Assembly (NCBI GenBank): GCA_900557045.1
Contig: USQY01000018.1
Coordinates: 1-30,087, forward strand
DNA from: an uncultured Clostridium sp.
Lineage (GTDB): Bacteria > Bacillota > Clostridia > TANB77 > CAG-508
Reading direction: 5' to 3'
Length of the DNA stretch: 30,087 nucleotides
The translations under genes were made by a program, and so were the position numbers. The notes below the pieces were generated by a model. The model made no database searches. It worked only from the letters and a program-made list of their open reading frames with translations, and had not been told where the DNA came from. This document shows, one piece after another, positions 1 to 7,594 of this stretch; within the stretch, counting starts at the first letter, position 1, and the number at the start of each line of letters is the position of its first letter.

Positions 1-1206
1 ACCTGCTCTTTTTATATTTGTAATCATCTTTTTTAATGCTAAATCTACTTTTTTATTTGCATTTGTTATATTAACATCAAATTCAACAGGAGCTTCTTCT
101 CTAGATAAGGTTACTACTGGTTGTAGGCCTAGGTCTTCATTTGTCCAATATGTAGCTTTGGTTTTATATGTTTTTGCGCTAATCTTACCATTACAAGTAA
201 CACTTATACCTGGTTCTGTTATATTAAATTTTGTTACTTTTACATATATTTTTCCATTATAATTTGTATATGTATTATTTTTAATTTCTTCTGAAGTAAT
301 TTCACCTTGTCCATTTGCTTTATATACAAATGCACTAGTTCCTGCAACTGCTGTATTTTCCGTTCCACCTCTATTAAAAGTAAAATTACTATAGTTTAAT
401 TTATACAATTTATTTTTATCGTTTTTAATTGTTAAAGGTCCTATAATAACATCAGAGCCACTTTGTTTCATTTTAAAGTCTTGCCCTTTTTCTATTTGTA
501 TATTTACATTACCATCTGAATTGTAATTACTATGTGCATTAGCTTCGTTAAGTAATGCATTATATAAATCTACTCTGGCATCATTTACTCCATTTATCCA
601 TCTAGGAGTAACATTTTCCACATTATTTGTAAATTGCCATAAAACATATTGTTGTATTTGAAATATTAATTCATTTGAAAATAATGAATCAAAATTACTT
701 GCTGTTACATTATGATTCTGTTTCACTAATATGTTTTTCAAATTCTCTTTATATAACTTTATTTCATCATCAGAAACATCGGTTCCTGTTATATTAACTC
801 TCATCATATTGTCTAGCAACCATTGGATTTGCCCATTACAATCTTGTCTTGCATTGTTACCCTCATAAGCACTTCCACTCGCATTTAGTGTATGACCAAA
901 TTGTGCTGTTCCATATAAAGTAGCACCATGATTTAAACAATATCCATTTTTTTGTCCATCCTGATACCAATGAGCACCAGATGTACTATTTCCACCAACG
1001 ATTATTTCTCCGCTAACAAAATCATCACCAAAACTTGTATTAATAGAAACATTTGCTTTTAAGTTTTCCTGTTCTACCAACTCTGACTCATTTTCTTCTG
1101 TTTTAATTTTCACTCTGTAATTTACTATTGGAACTATTGCCAATATTGCTACAATTGCAAAAATGCAACATGATACTATTATTTTTCCAATATTTCCTTT
1201 TTTCAT
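1..1206 (-). CDS. Cell-surface thioester-domain (TQXA-like) adhesin, 3' end outside window
   Basis: An open frame of 402 codons runs from an ATG at 1206, preceded by an AGGGGGA ribosome site, to the window edge, so the C-terminus is missing. Residues about 6-30 form a signal or membrane segment. The mature start resembles a class of Gram-positive surface proteins whose thioester domain forms an internal Cys-Gln bond. Cys90 sits in GYCLNHG, and Gln186 sits in QQYVLW, which matches the family's Q-x-A-[IV]-W pattern. Such domains act as covalent 'harpoons' binding host or surface amines. Near residue 390 the string VDLALKK matches the start of isopeptide-bonded repeat domains common in clostridial pilus-like proteins, so a stalk of repeats and a wall anchor probably follow outside the window. 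The family call rests on motifs only; that the thioester forms is inferred. Confidence 0.72.
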   Translation of the reverse strand, partial: MKKGNIGKIIVSCCIFAIVAILAIVPIVNYRVKIKTEENESELVEQENLKANVSINTSFGDDFVSGEIIVGGNSTSGAHWYQDGQKNGYCLNHGATLYGTAQFGHTLNASGSAYEGNNARQDCNGQIQWLLDNMMRVNITGTDVSDDEIKLYKENLKNILVKQNHNVTASNFDSLFSNELIFQIQQYVLWQFTNNVENVTPRWINGVNDARVDLYNALLNEANAHSNYNSDGNVNIQIEKGQDFKMKQSGSDVIIGPLTIKNDKNKLYKLNYSNFTFNRGGTENTAVAGTSAFVYKANGQGEITSEEIKNNTYTNYNGKIYVKVTKFNITEPGISVTCNGKISAKTYKTKATYWTNEDLGLQPVVTLSREEAPVEFDVNITNANKKVDLALKKMITNIKRAG

Positions 1207-1240
1207 AAGAAATTTCCCCCTAATTTTTATTCTTAAATAA

Positions 1241-1269
1241 AATTTATAATAATAATATTTTTTTTTCAA
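1241..1269 (-). promoter_or_regulatory. Putative sigma-A promoter of the thioester adhesin
   Basis: On the minus strand TTGAAA (1269-1264) and TAAATT (1246-1241) are separated by 17 bp, about 35 bp upstream of the start codon. The -10 is imperfect and the area is very AT-rich, so alternatives shifted by a few bases exist. Confidence 0.4.
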
Positions 1270-1299
1270 TAGTAGAAAAAATGCTATTTTGTAGAGCTT

Positions 1300-1405
1300 T
1301 TACGGAACCTGAAACATTACGGAATATTAAATTTTATTTACATTTTTGTTACCTTTTTGTAATATTTTATCGAATATTACAGATAAATGTCGCACCTCTT
1401 ACGGA
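1300..1405 (-). promoter_or_regulatory. Cluster of CCGTAA-type motifs upstream of the adhesin
   Basis: TTACGGA occurs at 1300-1306, 1317-1323 and 1399-1405, with a variant TTACAGA at 1377-1383 (all read CCGTAA or TCTGTAA on the minus strand). They lie upstream of the adhesin promoter. Two related copies (TTACGGA at 25239, TTACGGC at 25301) lie upstream of the T4SS-like operon with similar flanks. They could be binding sites of a shared regulator; the regulator is unknown. Confidence 0.35.
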
Positions 1406-1431
1406 TACTTGCATTTCACAATTATAGACTA

Positions 1432-1491
1432 TAAATAAAAATTCAAAAATAGCAGGTGCCTTTGCACCTGCTATTTTTGAATTTTTATTTA
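1432..1491. terminator. 28-bp perfect hairpin, bidirectional terminator after acpS
   Basis: Arms 1432-1459 and 1464-1491 are exact reverse complements around the loop CTTT. The GC-rich core GCAGGTGC/GCACCTGC is flanked by A/T runs that supply a U-tract in either direction. The right arm covers the acpS stop codon and the last sense codons. It ends the acpS transcript; no gene faces it from the left within the window. Confidence 0.9.
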
Positions 1492-1877
1492 AGTAACATC
1501 ACCACATTAGCCACTGCTATATCTTTTATATGTGAAATACTTATATCAATATTTACAACTCTATTTATGTCTTTCATCTTTGCAAATTTCTCTAATTTTA
1601 AATTCACATATGGCTTACCATATTCATTATTAACTACTTCTATGTCTTTCCACTCTATGTTATATTTATTATCTAATATATCTGAAATTGCTTTAAATAT
1701 TGCCTCTTTAGCTGCAAATCTTCCTGCATAAGATTCATATTTTTGTATTTTTCTGCTTTCACAATACTCAATTTCCTTTTTAGTAAATACCTTATTTAAG
1801 AACCTATTTTTATATTTTTCAATATTTGTTTTAATTCTTTCAACCTCAATTATATCTATTCCTGTTTTTATTATCAT
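1485..1877 (-). CDS. acpS: Holo-[acyl-carrier-protein] synthase
   Basis: This 130-aa protein has the normal AcpS length and motifs: GIDIIEVERI at the N-terminus (the conserved Asp of the metal site) and GRFAAKEAIFKA around residue 55 (the second metal and CoA-binding motif). A conserved ISHIKDIAVA block follows near the C-terminus. The enzyme moves the 4'-phosphopantetheine group of CoA to a serine of apo-ACP, enabling fatty-acid synthesis in the cytoplasm. The ATG is preceded by AAGGATAATATTA, a usable ribosome site. It follows the WG-repeat gene by 48 bp on the same strand with no terminator between them, so the two are probably co-transcribed. A strong hairpin overlaps its stop codon. This is a housekeeping gene and indicates chromosomal rather than plasmid context. 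Confidence 0.95.
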   Translation of the reverse strand: MIIKTGIDIIEVERIKTNIEKYKNRFLNKVFTKKEIEYCESRKIQKYESYAGRFAAKEAIFKAISDILDNKYNIEWKDIEVVNNEYGKPYVNLKLEKFAKMKDINRVVNIDISISHIKDIAVANVVMLLK

Positions 1878-1925
1878 TAATATTATCCTTGTAAAGCCTA
1901 TTTAGGTTTTCCCTTTCCATCTATC

Positions 1926-3446
1926 CTAATCTTGTGCATCTGTATAATAGTTAGCATTAATATCTGCACATATATGCCATTTTCCAATAAACTCTATAAC
2001 ATTGTTGTTAGTTAACACATACATAGGTTCCACAACTACTTTTCCATATTGATCAATAGTTCCCCATTTTCCATCTTTTTTAACAGAAACATATCCATAA
2101 TCATTTTGTTCTGTAGCATCATCGTAAATTGGTTCAACAACCACTTTTCCTTCCTTATTAATAAATCCATATTTTCCATTAGTTTTTGTTATAAACAATG
2201 TGTTGGTTGCATATACATCTTTATTACTTTTTTCTTCTAACTTATAATTATAGTATTTAATATCATCTTGACTTTTTATACTTATAAATCCGTTTAAAAT
2301 AGTTTCTTCACCTGCTGTTAATTTAATTTCAAAATTTCTTGTCATGTAGTCATATGTATTATTTTCATTTTTTGCCTTTATATAATCTGTTGATTTGTTA
2401 TATGTTATGTCTGAATATTTAAAATCAACCAATATGTCATTATTAGTATTTATTATTCCATACTTTCCGTTTTTTTTAGCTATATACTTATTTTCAAACA
2501 TATATGCTAAATATTCATATTCTGAAGGGATTTTTAAATCAGTTTGTATATTAATTATACCATATTTTTCATTATCTTTTATTATAATATTTCCATTATT
2601 CATAGATATACTATTTGCTACTTTTCCATCTAAATACGAATTTCCATCCTCTGAAATAACTTTCCAATTTCCATCTAGTTTAGCAATATACATATTGTTT
2701 TCTGTTATGTGTTTAATATTTTCATATTTACATTCTAAGGCTATTTTTCCATCAGAGTTTACAACTCCAAATTTAGATTCAGTATTTTTAACTATATATC
2801 CATTTTTATAGTCTTCTGTAATTGCTGAAATATCTGTATATTCAACTGGTACAATTATTGTACCATCTGTATTTACCAATCCTATTTTACTGTCCTTTTT
2901 TATAATCAAACTATTTTTTATTCCTTTTAATGTTATTATACTATCATACTCACATGGCAAAATTTGTTTTCCATCTAAATTTATTAATCCAAATTTTCCA
3001 TCTTTTTGTACTTTTAAAACATTTTCTTCATACCATAGCTTATTATTTTTATCAAAATTCTGCATAGCTGAAATGTTTTGATACTCAGTAAATAACTCTT
3101 GATTCTTATCATTAATTACCTTTGTTTTAAATGTATTATCCACATAATTTACATCATATGTGCAAATAAACACTGGTTTTGTTTTGTTCGGAATTACAAT
3201 CATTTCACTATATGCAGGTTCAATTACTGTATCACCACTTGAATTAATAACTCCCCAATTTCCGTTTGTAAATAATGCTAAATAATTTAATTCAACATTT
3301 TTACTTGATATTGTTTGTTTATCCGCCTTTAAAATTTGTTTTATTCCTAAAACAAATAGTATTAAAATTACTATTACAATTATAACAGCTATTACTTTTT
3401 TTAAATTAAGTTTTCGCTCTCCATTATATCTTTTTCCTCTACCCAT
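1926..3446 (-). CDS. Membrane-anchored WG-repeat protein
   Basis: The 506-aa product has a positively charged N-terminus, one hydrophobic segment at about residues 18-38 and a large external domain. This domain is built from roughly ten WG-type repeats (G-K-W/Y/F-G-x-I/V-N/D-x-x-G-x-x-x-x-P/x-x-Y), for example GKWGTIDQYGKVVVEPMY near the C-terminus and GKYGFINKEGKVVVEPIY before it. WG repeats form beta-rich, probably solenoid or propeller-like surfaces; no enzymatic activity is assigned to them, and a binding or envelope role is inferred. The start has GGAGG and AAGGA sequences upstream. A promoter-like pair lies at 3486-3514, and acpS follows 48 bp downstream. Confidence 0.85.
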   Translation of the reverse strand: MGRGKRYNGERKLNLKKVIAVIIVIVILILFVLGIKQILKADKQTISSKNVELNYLALFTNGNWGVINSSGDTVIEPAYSEMIVIPNKTKPVFICTYDVNYVDNTFKTKVINDKNQELFTEYQNISAMQNFDKNNKLWYEENVLKVQKDGKFGLINLDGKQILPCEYDSIITLKGIKNSLIIKKDSKIGLVNTDGTIIVPVEYTDISAITEDYKNGYIVKNTESKFGVVNSDGKIALECKYENIKHITENNMYIAKLDGNWKVISEDGNSYLDGKVANSISMNNGNIIIKDNEKYGIINIQTDLKIPSEYEYLAYMFENKYIAKKNGKYGIINTNNDILVDFKYSDITYNKSTDYIKAKNENNTYDYMTRNFEIKLTAGEETILNGFISIKSQDDIKYYNYKLEEKSNKDVYATNTLFITKTNGKYGFINKEGKVVVEPIYDDATEQNDYGYVSVKKDGKWGTIDQYGKVVVEPMYVLTNNNVIEFIGKWHICADINANYYTDAQD

Positions 3447-3485
3447 ATATTCCTTTGACCTCCAACTTATATTTTAGTTTGTTAT

Positions 3486-3514
3486 ACTATATCATTTTTT
3501 TTACAAAATTACAA
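3486..3514 (-). promoter_or_regulatory. Putative promoter of the WG-repeat/acpS unit
   Basis: On the minus strand TTGTAA (3514-3509) and TATAGT (3491-3486) are spaced by 17 bp, about 40 bp upstream of the start codon. The match is fair, not perfect. Confidence 0.45.
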
Positions 3515-3629
3515 CCGCTATTTCAAATATTTTACTATCCTGTAATTTACATAGTTCTAGCCTTTTACCGTCTTATTACACATGTATTAATTATATGTCA
3601 TACCAAAAGTATAATAAACATAAAAATAG

Positions 3630-4079
3630 CAACATATACTAATAAAAGATAGTAGTAAAGGTAAAAAGGAGTTAGCCAAGGAGAATATTGAAAATATTAG
3701 TAAGATATTAGATTTACAAAATTGTATAATAATATTTGATGGAGGTTATCCTGGAATAGATTTAATATGGTATCTAGAAAAGTTAAAAATAAAATATATA
3801 TTTAGATTACAAACAAAAATGTATGATAGAGAAAAGACCTTAATGAAATCTGAAAATGAATGGATTAATTTAAAGGTTGATGGAGATAGATTAAAAAAAA
3901 TAACAGATGAAAAAATAAAAAAGGAATTGAACTCCCCAAAGACGTTAAAAGTCAGAATGTCAAATATAAATATTTTAACTAGATGGCTAAAGAATATATT
4001 GATAGCGGTAATGTTTGCAGATGACGGAAACGAAAAAGAAGAACTATATAATATCTATCAGCTTAAAAAATTATGTTAG
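3630..4079 (+). pseudogene. IS4-like (DDE) transposase remnant
   Basis: An open frame without a proper start begins after a stop at 3627-3629. It encodes a transposase core segment: KKELAKENI followed by IIIFDGGYPGIDLIWYLEKL and IKYIFRLQTKMYD. This matches the central region of IS4-type transposases (usual pattern IIIFDRGYPS..LI.YLE...IKYLFR), including the Asp of FDxGYP. The N-terminal part with the first catalytic Asp is missing. After about position 3960 the sequence no longer resembles the family, and the C-terminal Glu region (Y-x-x-x-W-x-I-E) is absent. The element is therefore truncated at both ends and inactive. It separates the acpS unit from the dockerin gene and is the only mobile-element trace seen in the window. 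Confidence 0.7.
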
Positions 4080-4150
4080 TTGCGAACACATAAAATATTC
4101 TTAAGTTGACAGCATTGCAAATACACCTCTTGGGACTTTCACACTAGATT

Positions 4151-4168
4151 TATGACGTGCCCGTCATA
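4151..4168. repeat. Short perfect inverted repeat near the IS remnant
   Basis: TATGACG (4151-4157) and CGTCATA (4162-4168) flank TGCC. It is unusually GC-rich for this region and lies between the transposase remnant and the terminator of the dockerin gene. It may be a leftover IS end or an operator; function unknown. Confidence 0.3.
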
Positions 4169-4172
4169 CAGT

Positions 4173-4206
4173 AAAAAAAAAGCAGACAAAAATTGCCTGC
4201 TTTTTT
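4173..4206 (-). terminator. Intrinsic terminator of the dockerin-like gene
   Basis: On the minus strand a GCAGGCAA/TTGTCTGC stem (one G-U pair) is flanked by an A-run before and a T-run after, 24 bp past the stop codon of the gene at 4230-5138. This is a typical rho-independent terminator. Confidence 0.8.
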
Positions 4207-4229
4207 GAACATTCTCTCTTTTTAGCTTT

Positions 4230-5138
4230 TTAGTATGAAAATTTCAAGTTTATTTTCATACCCTTTAAATTTTTAACTGCTTCAAGAAGCGTTATCTCGT
4301 CACTTTCAAAATTAATTGAATCAGATTCAAGTTCAGCTTCGTTTTCAGCTTCAATTACAAATTCTTGATTTTCTTCGTTAACTTCAATCATTTGTTCTTC
4401 TGCCTGTTCTGGTTCATCACCAAATCTTATAAAAAATGAAGTATCATAAGACTTTCTCTGTTCAAATAATTTCCAAAATGTATCAGCTTCGGTGTACATA
4501 ATATCAAATCCTGATTTTCTTACATTTGCAATTGGACACGAATAGTAATTTTTAGACATTATAATTACATCCCTTATGTCTATTTTTCCATCCATGTTAC
4601 AATCAAATGAACTTATGTTTTCCTTGGTAGTTGGCTCTGTTTTTACAACCATTTTTAATGTAAGTGCTATAAGACCATATGATAAATATTCTGGTGATAC
4701 TAAATTATACTCACATTCTTCACCTTCAAAAGTAAAGTTTCCAGTTATCCTTTTACTCATTTCTTTGTATTCGGATATAAAATGTATGTCTTCAGGATCT
4801 CCTTTATATTTCTCGATGCGAATGCCATATGAAGAATTATAATGCATATCTTGCCTTACAGGAACATAATCTTCTGGTAAAATATAAATTTTTTCAAACT
4901 GCCATAATTCACCTTTCGGGTCTGTAAAATAGGCAGTTGATTCTTCATCTATAAATTCTATTCCCTCACCATCTTTAATCATTGTATATTTAAATTTACC
5001 ATCCTCCTTTGAGCAGAATGCAGATATTGCCTTTGCATTTAATTCTGTTGTAGGTAAAGCAAGTGCTGCTAACACTACTGCTGTAACACCAGTTACAAGT
5101 TTTTTTGCCCGTTTGCCGATACTCATTGTAGTTTTCAT
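4230..5138 (-). CDS. Secreted protein with a single dockerin-like calcium loop
   Basis: This 302-aa protein has a classical signal peptide (KRAKK, then a hydrophobic stretch, then a likely cleavage near NAKA, residue about 37). After a beta-rich region of unknown family, residues about 178-196 carry FDCNMDGKIDIRDVIIMSK. This matches one type I dockerin repeat with the loop D-x-N-x-D-G-x-I-x-x-x-D. True dockerins have two such repeats and bind cohesins; here only one is evident, so cohesin binding is uncertain and the loop may only bind calcium. The C-terminus is rich in Glu. AAGGAG precedes the ATG. The gene has its own strong promoter (5209-5237) and terminator, so it is a separate unit downstream of the T4SS-like operon. 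Its base composition is slightly less AT-rich than that of its neighbours. Confidence 0.65.
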   Translation of the reverse strand: MKTTMSIGKRAKKLVTGVTAVVLAALALPTTELNAKAISAFCSKEDGKFKYTMIKDGEGIEFIDEESTAYFTDPKGELWQFEKIYILPEDYVPVRQDMHYNSSYGIRIEKYKGDPEDIHFISEYKEMSKRITGNFTFEGEECEYNLVSPEYLSYGLIALTLKMVVKTEPTTKENISSFDCNMDGKIDIRDVIIMSKNYYSCPIANVRKSGFDIMYTEADTFWKLFEQRKSYDTSFFIRFGDEPEQAEEQMIEVNEENQEFVIEAENEAELESDSINFESDEITLLEAVKNLKGMKINLKFSY

Positions 5139-5179
5139 AAAAAAACAACTCCTTTTTAATTAATAATTTTTTCAATGTT

Positions 5180-5205
5180 CGTATGTCACGGTCTTACCGT
5201 ATGTC
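5180..5205. promoter_or_regulatory. Operator-like element at the transcription start of the dockerin-like gene
   Basis: Two direct copies of CGTATGTC (5180-5187 and 5198-5205, 18 bp apart) enclose the palindrome ACGGT-CTT-ACCGT (5188-5200). The element lies just downstream of the -10 box, where a repressor would block transcription. Which protein binds is unknown. Confidence 0.45.
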
Positions 5206-5208
5206 TAC

Positions 5209-5237
5209 ATAATACCACATTTTGGTAAAAATGTCAA
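5209..5237 (-). promoter_or_regulatory. Near-consensus sigma-A promoter of the dockerin-like gene
   Basis: On the minus strand TTGACA (5237-5232, perfect) and TATTAT (5214-5209) are spaced by exactly 17 bp. Transcription would start near 5202 and leave a leader of about 65 nt. Confidence 0.8.
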
Positions 5238-5260
5238 ATTTTTTATTTTTTAACTGCTGT

Positions 5261-6220
5261 TTACTTGTTTTCCAACCCTATTTCCAACCCATATAACTTA
5301 ATAGCATTATTCAAATTTTCTTGTGTGGTTCCCTGCTTCCAGTCATAATCTTTAAAAATACGTATAGATCCTAAAATTAATTTTACATCTTTGGCACTTT
5401 CGTCATAAAACTTAGTAAACTGCACATCTTGTGTTTTGGTGGAATTTGGATTTACGTAAAAATATGCCAATTGCATATTTATAGGCTCTCTAGTTTGATT
5501 ACCTAAATCTAATAAAATTTCATTATTTTGTTTATTATCTGAAATAACAATATATTTATCAGTTTTATTAGTAATTTTTATGGTATAAGTTTCAGTTTCA
5601 TAATCAATTGATTTATTTAAAATCTCAACTATCATATTATCATCTTCAATAGTAATATTAGTTTTTTCATCTCCCACATATTCCGCAATAGAAAGCTTCA
5701 TTTTTCCATTTTCTTGTGTAAGTACAAATTTTTCCTCATAATAATAATACCCATCAGTTGTACCATTTGCTAAAATATCATCTAAAATTCTAATATTATA
5801 AATATATTTATTATCAACAATTGAATAATTCTGAATATTATATATTTTCTTTTTACCCTGAAAAATTTCATTAATATATCCTGTAAACTGCTCTAATGTT
5901 GGATAATATTTTTCCTTACATTCATATGTTATTAGATTATAAGCTTTATCATATTCTTTGTTATTACAATAGTTAAAATATGTATCTATTATATTTTCTA
6001 TAGGTCCCTGATATTTTTCTGGAACTTCTTTTTCATTATCAACTACAGAAATGTGTGGAGTATATGTTGTTGAAGGTTCTGGTAATTTTTCTGGTTGATT
6101 TTTTAATATATAATTAATTATAATTACTATAAACCAAATAATTAAAAATACAAAAATTTTTCTTTTATTACGTTTACAAAAATTACTTATTCTTACTCTA
6201 AAATCTGCCCAATATCCCAT
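5261..6220 (-). CDS. Single-pass membrane protein with NTF2-like external domain (VirB8/TcpC-like candidate)
   Basis: The 319-aa product has a short basic cytoplasmic N-terminus, one transmembrane helix (about residues 23-40) and an external part. Residues about 78-185 have the helix-helix-beta pattern of NTF2-like domains (IIDTYFNYCNNKEYDKAYNL, then several beta strands). The last 120 residues look like an immunoglobulin-type beta domain. The gene at 6312-6869 shares the block KEY[DE]xAYNL..(Y)ECK/EFKxxY[YF]PT, so the two are paralogues. VirB8 and TcpC of type IV secretion systems are single-pass proteins with NTF2-like external domains, so this may be that scaffold part; this is inference from topology and context. 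It is the last gene of the long operon, with GGAGG before the ATG and no clear terminator after it. Confidence 0.6.
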   Translation of the reverse strand: MGYWADFRVRISNFCKRNKRKIFVFLIIWFIVIIINYILKNQPEKLPEPSTTYTPHISVVDNEKEVPEKYQGPIENIIDTYFNYCNNKEYDKAYNLITYECKEKYYPTLEQFTGYINEIFQGKKKIYNIQNYSIVDNKYIYNIRILDDILANGTTDGYYYYEEKFVLTQENGKMKLSIAEYVGDEKTNITIEDDNMIVEILNKSIDYETETYTIKITNKTDKYIVISDNKQNNEILLDLGNQTREPINMQLAYFYVNPNSTKTQDVQFTKFYDESAKDVKLILGSIRIFKDYDWKQGTTQENLNNAIKLYGLEIGLENK

Positions 6221-6254
6221 TTCCGTAGCCTCCTATAACTTTATATAATATTAT

Positions 6255-6304
6255 AATTGCAGTTGTTAAAACAGTTTACATTTACTGTTTTAACTACTGC
6301 AATT
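6255..6304 (-). other. Long intra-operon hairpin between the two NTF2-like genes
   Basis: Arms 6255-6275 and 6284-6304 pair over 21 positions with one mismatch around an 8-nt loop. On the transcribed minus strand the hairpin follows the stop codon of the 6312-6869 gene and is not followed by a U-run. It is thus more likely an mRNA-stabilising or processing element than a full terminator. Confidence 0.55.
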
Positions 6305-6311
6305 TCTAATT

Positions 6312-6869
6312 TTAAATTACTTGAAAAGAAATTACAAAATCATTATAATTATTTTCTTGTACAACAATTCTTTGTGATTTTTCATTTTCTTTTGACCCAT
6401 ATAAATCTAATATTTTTAATTTTAATACATATATTGTTCCTTGCCTTGTTATATCACTATATTCTAATGCCCATGTTGATGGATATGTTTTTTGCACATA
6501 TTCTTCAAAGTCTTCTATTGTTGGAAAATAATTTTTCTTAAATTCTGTATATAAAAGATTATATGCCTGTTCATATTCTTTTTTCTCTATATGTTTAAAA
6601 TATACACCACAGTAATATTCCATTCTATCTCTTTCTTCTAGTGTTGATAATTTTTTTATTATTTCTTCATCAGTTTCTGGAACTGTTATTTTTTTTGTAT
6701 TTTCTTCCTTATCTCTTACTACTGTAGTTAATTGATATGTTCTTTGCTCGTCTTGTTTTGGTTGTAATATTTTCTTAGTATATAAAGTTAAGTTAATTAC
6801 TATTAAAATTAAGATTATTATAATTAAAATCAAATCAGTTTTTCCTAATTTTTTTTGTAGCTTTGCCAT
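6312..6869 (-). CDS. Single-pass membrane protein with NTF2-like external domain, paralogue of the 5261-6220 product
   Basis: The 185-aa product has a transmembrane helix at about residues 12-31 and an external domain of about 100 residues. It contains KKEYEQAYNLLYTEFKKNYFPTIEDFEEYVQ, shown here as one block only for position (about 97-127), followed by beta strands ending in LKLKILDLYG. The block aligns with the larger neighbour (KEYDKAYNL...KYYPTLEQF), pointing to duplication with loss or gain of the C-terminal beta domain. Context and topology suggest a VirB8-like scaffold role; no motif proves it. AAAGGAAG precedes the ATG, and the gene starts 34 bp after the previous one in the operon. 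Confidence 0.6.
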   Translation of the reverse strand: MAKLQKKLGKTDLILIIIILILIVINLTLYTKKILQPKQDEQRTYQLTTVVRDKEENTKKITVPETDEEIIKKLSTLEERDRMEYYCGVYFKHIEKKEYEQAYNLLYTEFKKNYFPTIEDFEEYVQKTYPSTWALEYSDITRQGTIYVLKLKILDLYGSKENEKSQRIVVQENNYNDFVISFQVI

Positions 6870-6903
6870 ATTCTTCCTTTCTACTATTTTATCATAGTCA
6901 CTA

Positions 6904-7494
6904 TTAATTTGGAATTAATTCAATTGATAATACATCATTTACTTTTGGAACAAGCAATTTCATATTCAATTTTTGGCCATCCTTAAAAATAATTATTAAA
7001 TTACATTCAACTATTTTTCCTGTTTCTTTATATGTATTTGTATCTAATTTTACATTATCTACATAATTTTCAGTTGCATATATGTTTTTTAAATTTGCTA
7101 TAATTTGCTTGAAATATGTTTCATTTGATATTTTGTATTTATGTTTTAAATCATTTTTATTTGTGTTATAAAACTCTTTTATTTCATCATCATTATTAAT
7201 TTTATTAGTTTTTTCATATAATAGATGTAAATTATTTACAAATTTATATATGTAACTATATGCATCATCCATATCTATTTTACCTTTATACAATTTCTCA
7301 AATTCATTGTGATTTTCTGGGTAAATCTTTCCTTGATATTGATAACTTTTAATTTCATATACATTTGTACTATTATTATAATAATCATTATTTTGTTCTT
7401 TTGATTTATATTTGTAATTAATTAGTAATAAGAGAAGTATTATATTAATAAAAATTATAATTAAAATAATAACATATCTTTTTTTCATTCTCAT
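6904..7494 (-). CDS. Single-pass membrane protein of unknown function in the T4SS-like operon
   Basis: The 196-aa product is strongly hydrophobic at residues about 6-26 (a run of Ile/Leu) after MRMKKR, then hydrophilic and rich in Asn, Lys and Tyr. Helices predominate up to about residue 140, and the last 50 residues look like three or four beta strands (ECNLIIIFKDGQKLNMKLLV). That order would fit another NTF2-like external domain, but it shares no clear sequence with the two following genes. The start has AAGGAAGGAAG about 10 bp upstream. It follows the lysozyme-like gene by 100 bp. Function is not recognised. Confidence 0.55.
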   Translation of the reverse strand: MRMKKRYVIILIIIFINIILLLLLINYKYKSKEQNNDYYNNSTNVYEIKSYQYQGKIYPENHNEFEKLYKGKIDMDDAYSYIYKFVNNLHLLYEKTNKINNDDEIKEFYNTNKNDLKHKYKISNETYFKQIIANLKNIYATENYVDNVKLDTNTYKETGKIVECNLIIIFKDGQKLNMKLLVPKVNDVLSIELIPN

Positions 7495-7594
7495 AACTAA
7501 TTATCTTCCTTCCTTGCTTACATTATCTTTCACTTTGTTTACACTATTTCTTCATTTGTATAAATCATGAATGTTTATTATATTTTAACTTCTC

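Noticed and set aside
3455..3652. 65-aa plus-strand ORF downstream of the WG-repeat promoter
   Set aside because: It overlaps the likely promoter of the WG-repeat gene and lacks a ribosome site or recognisable features.
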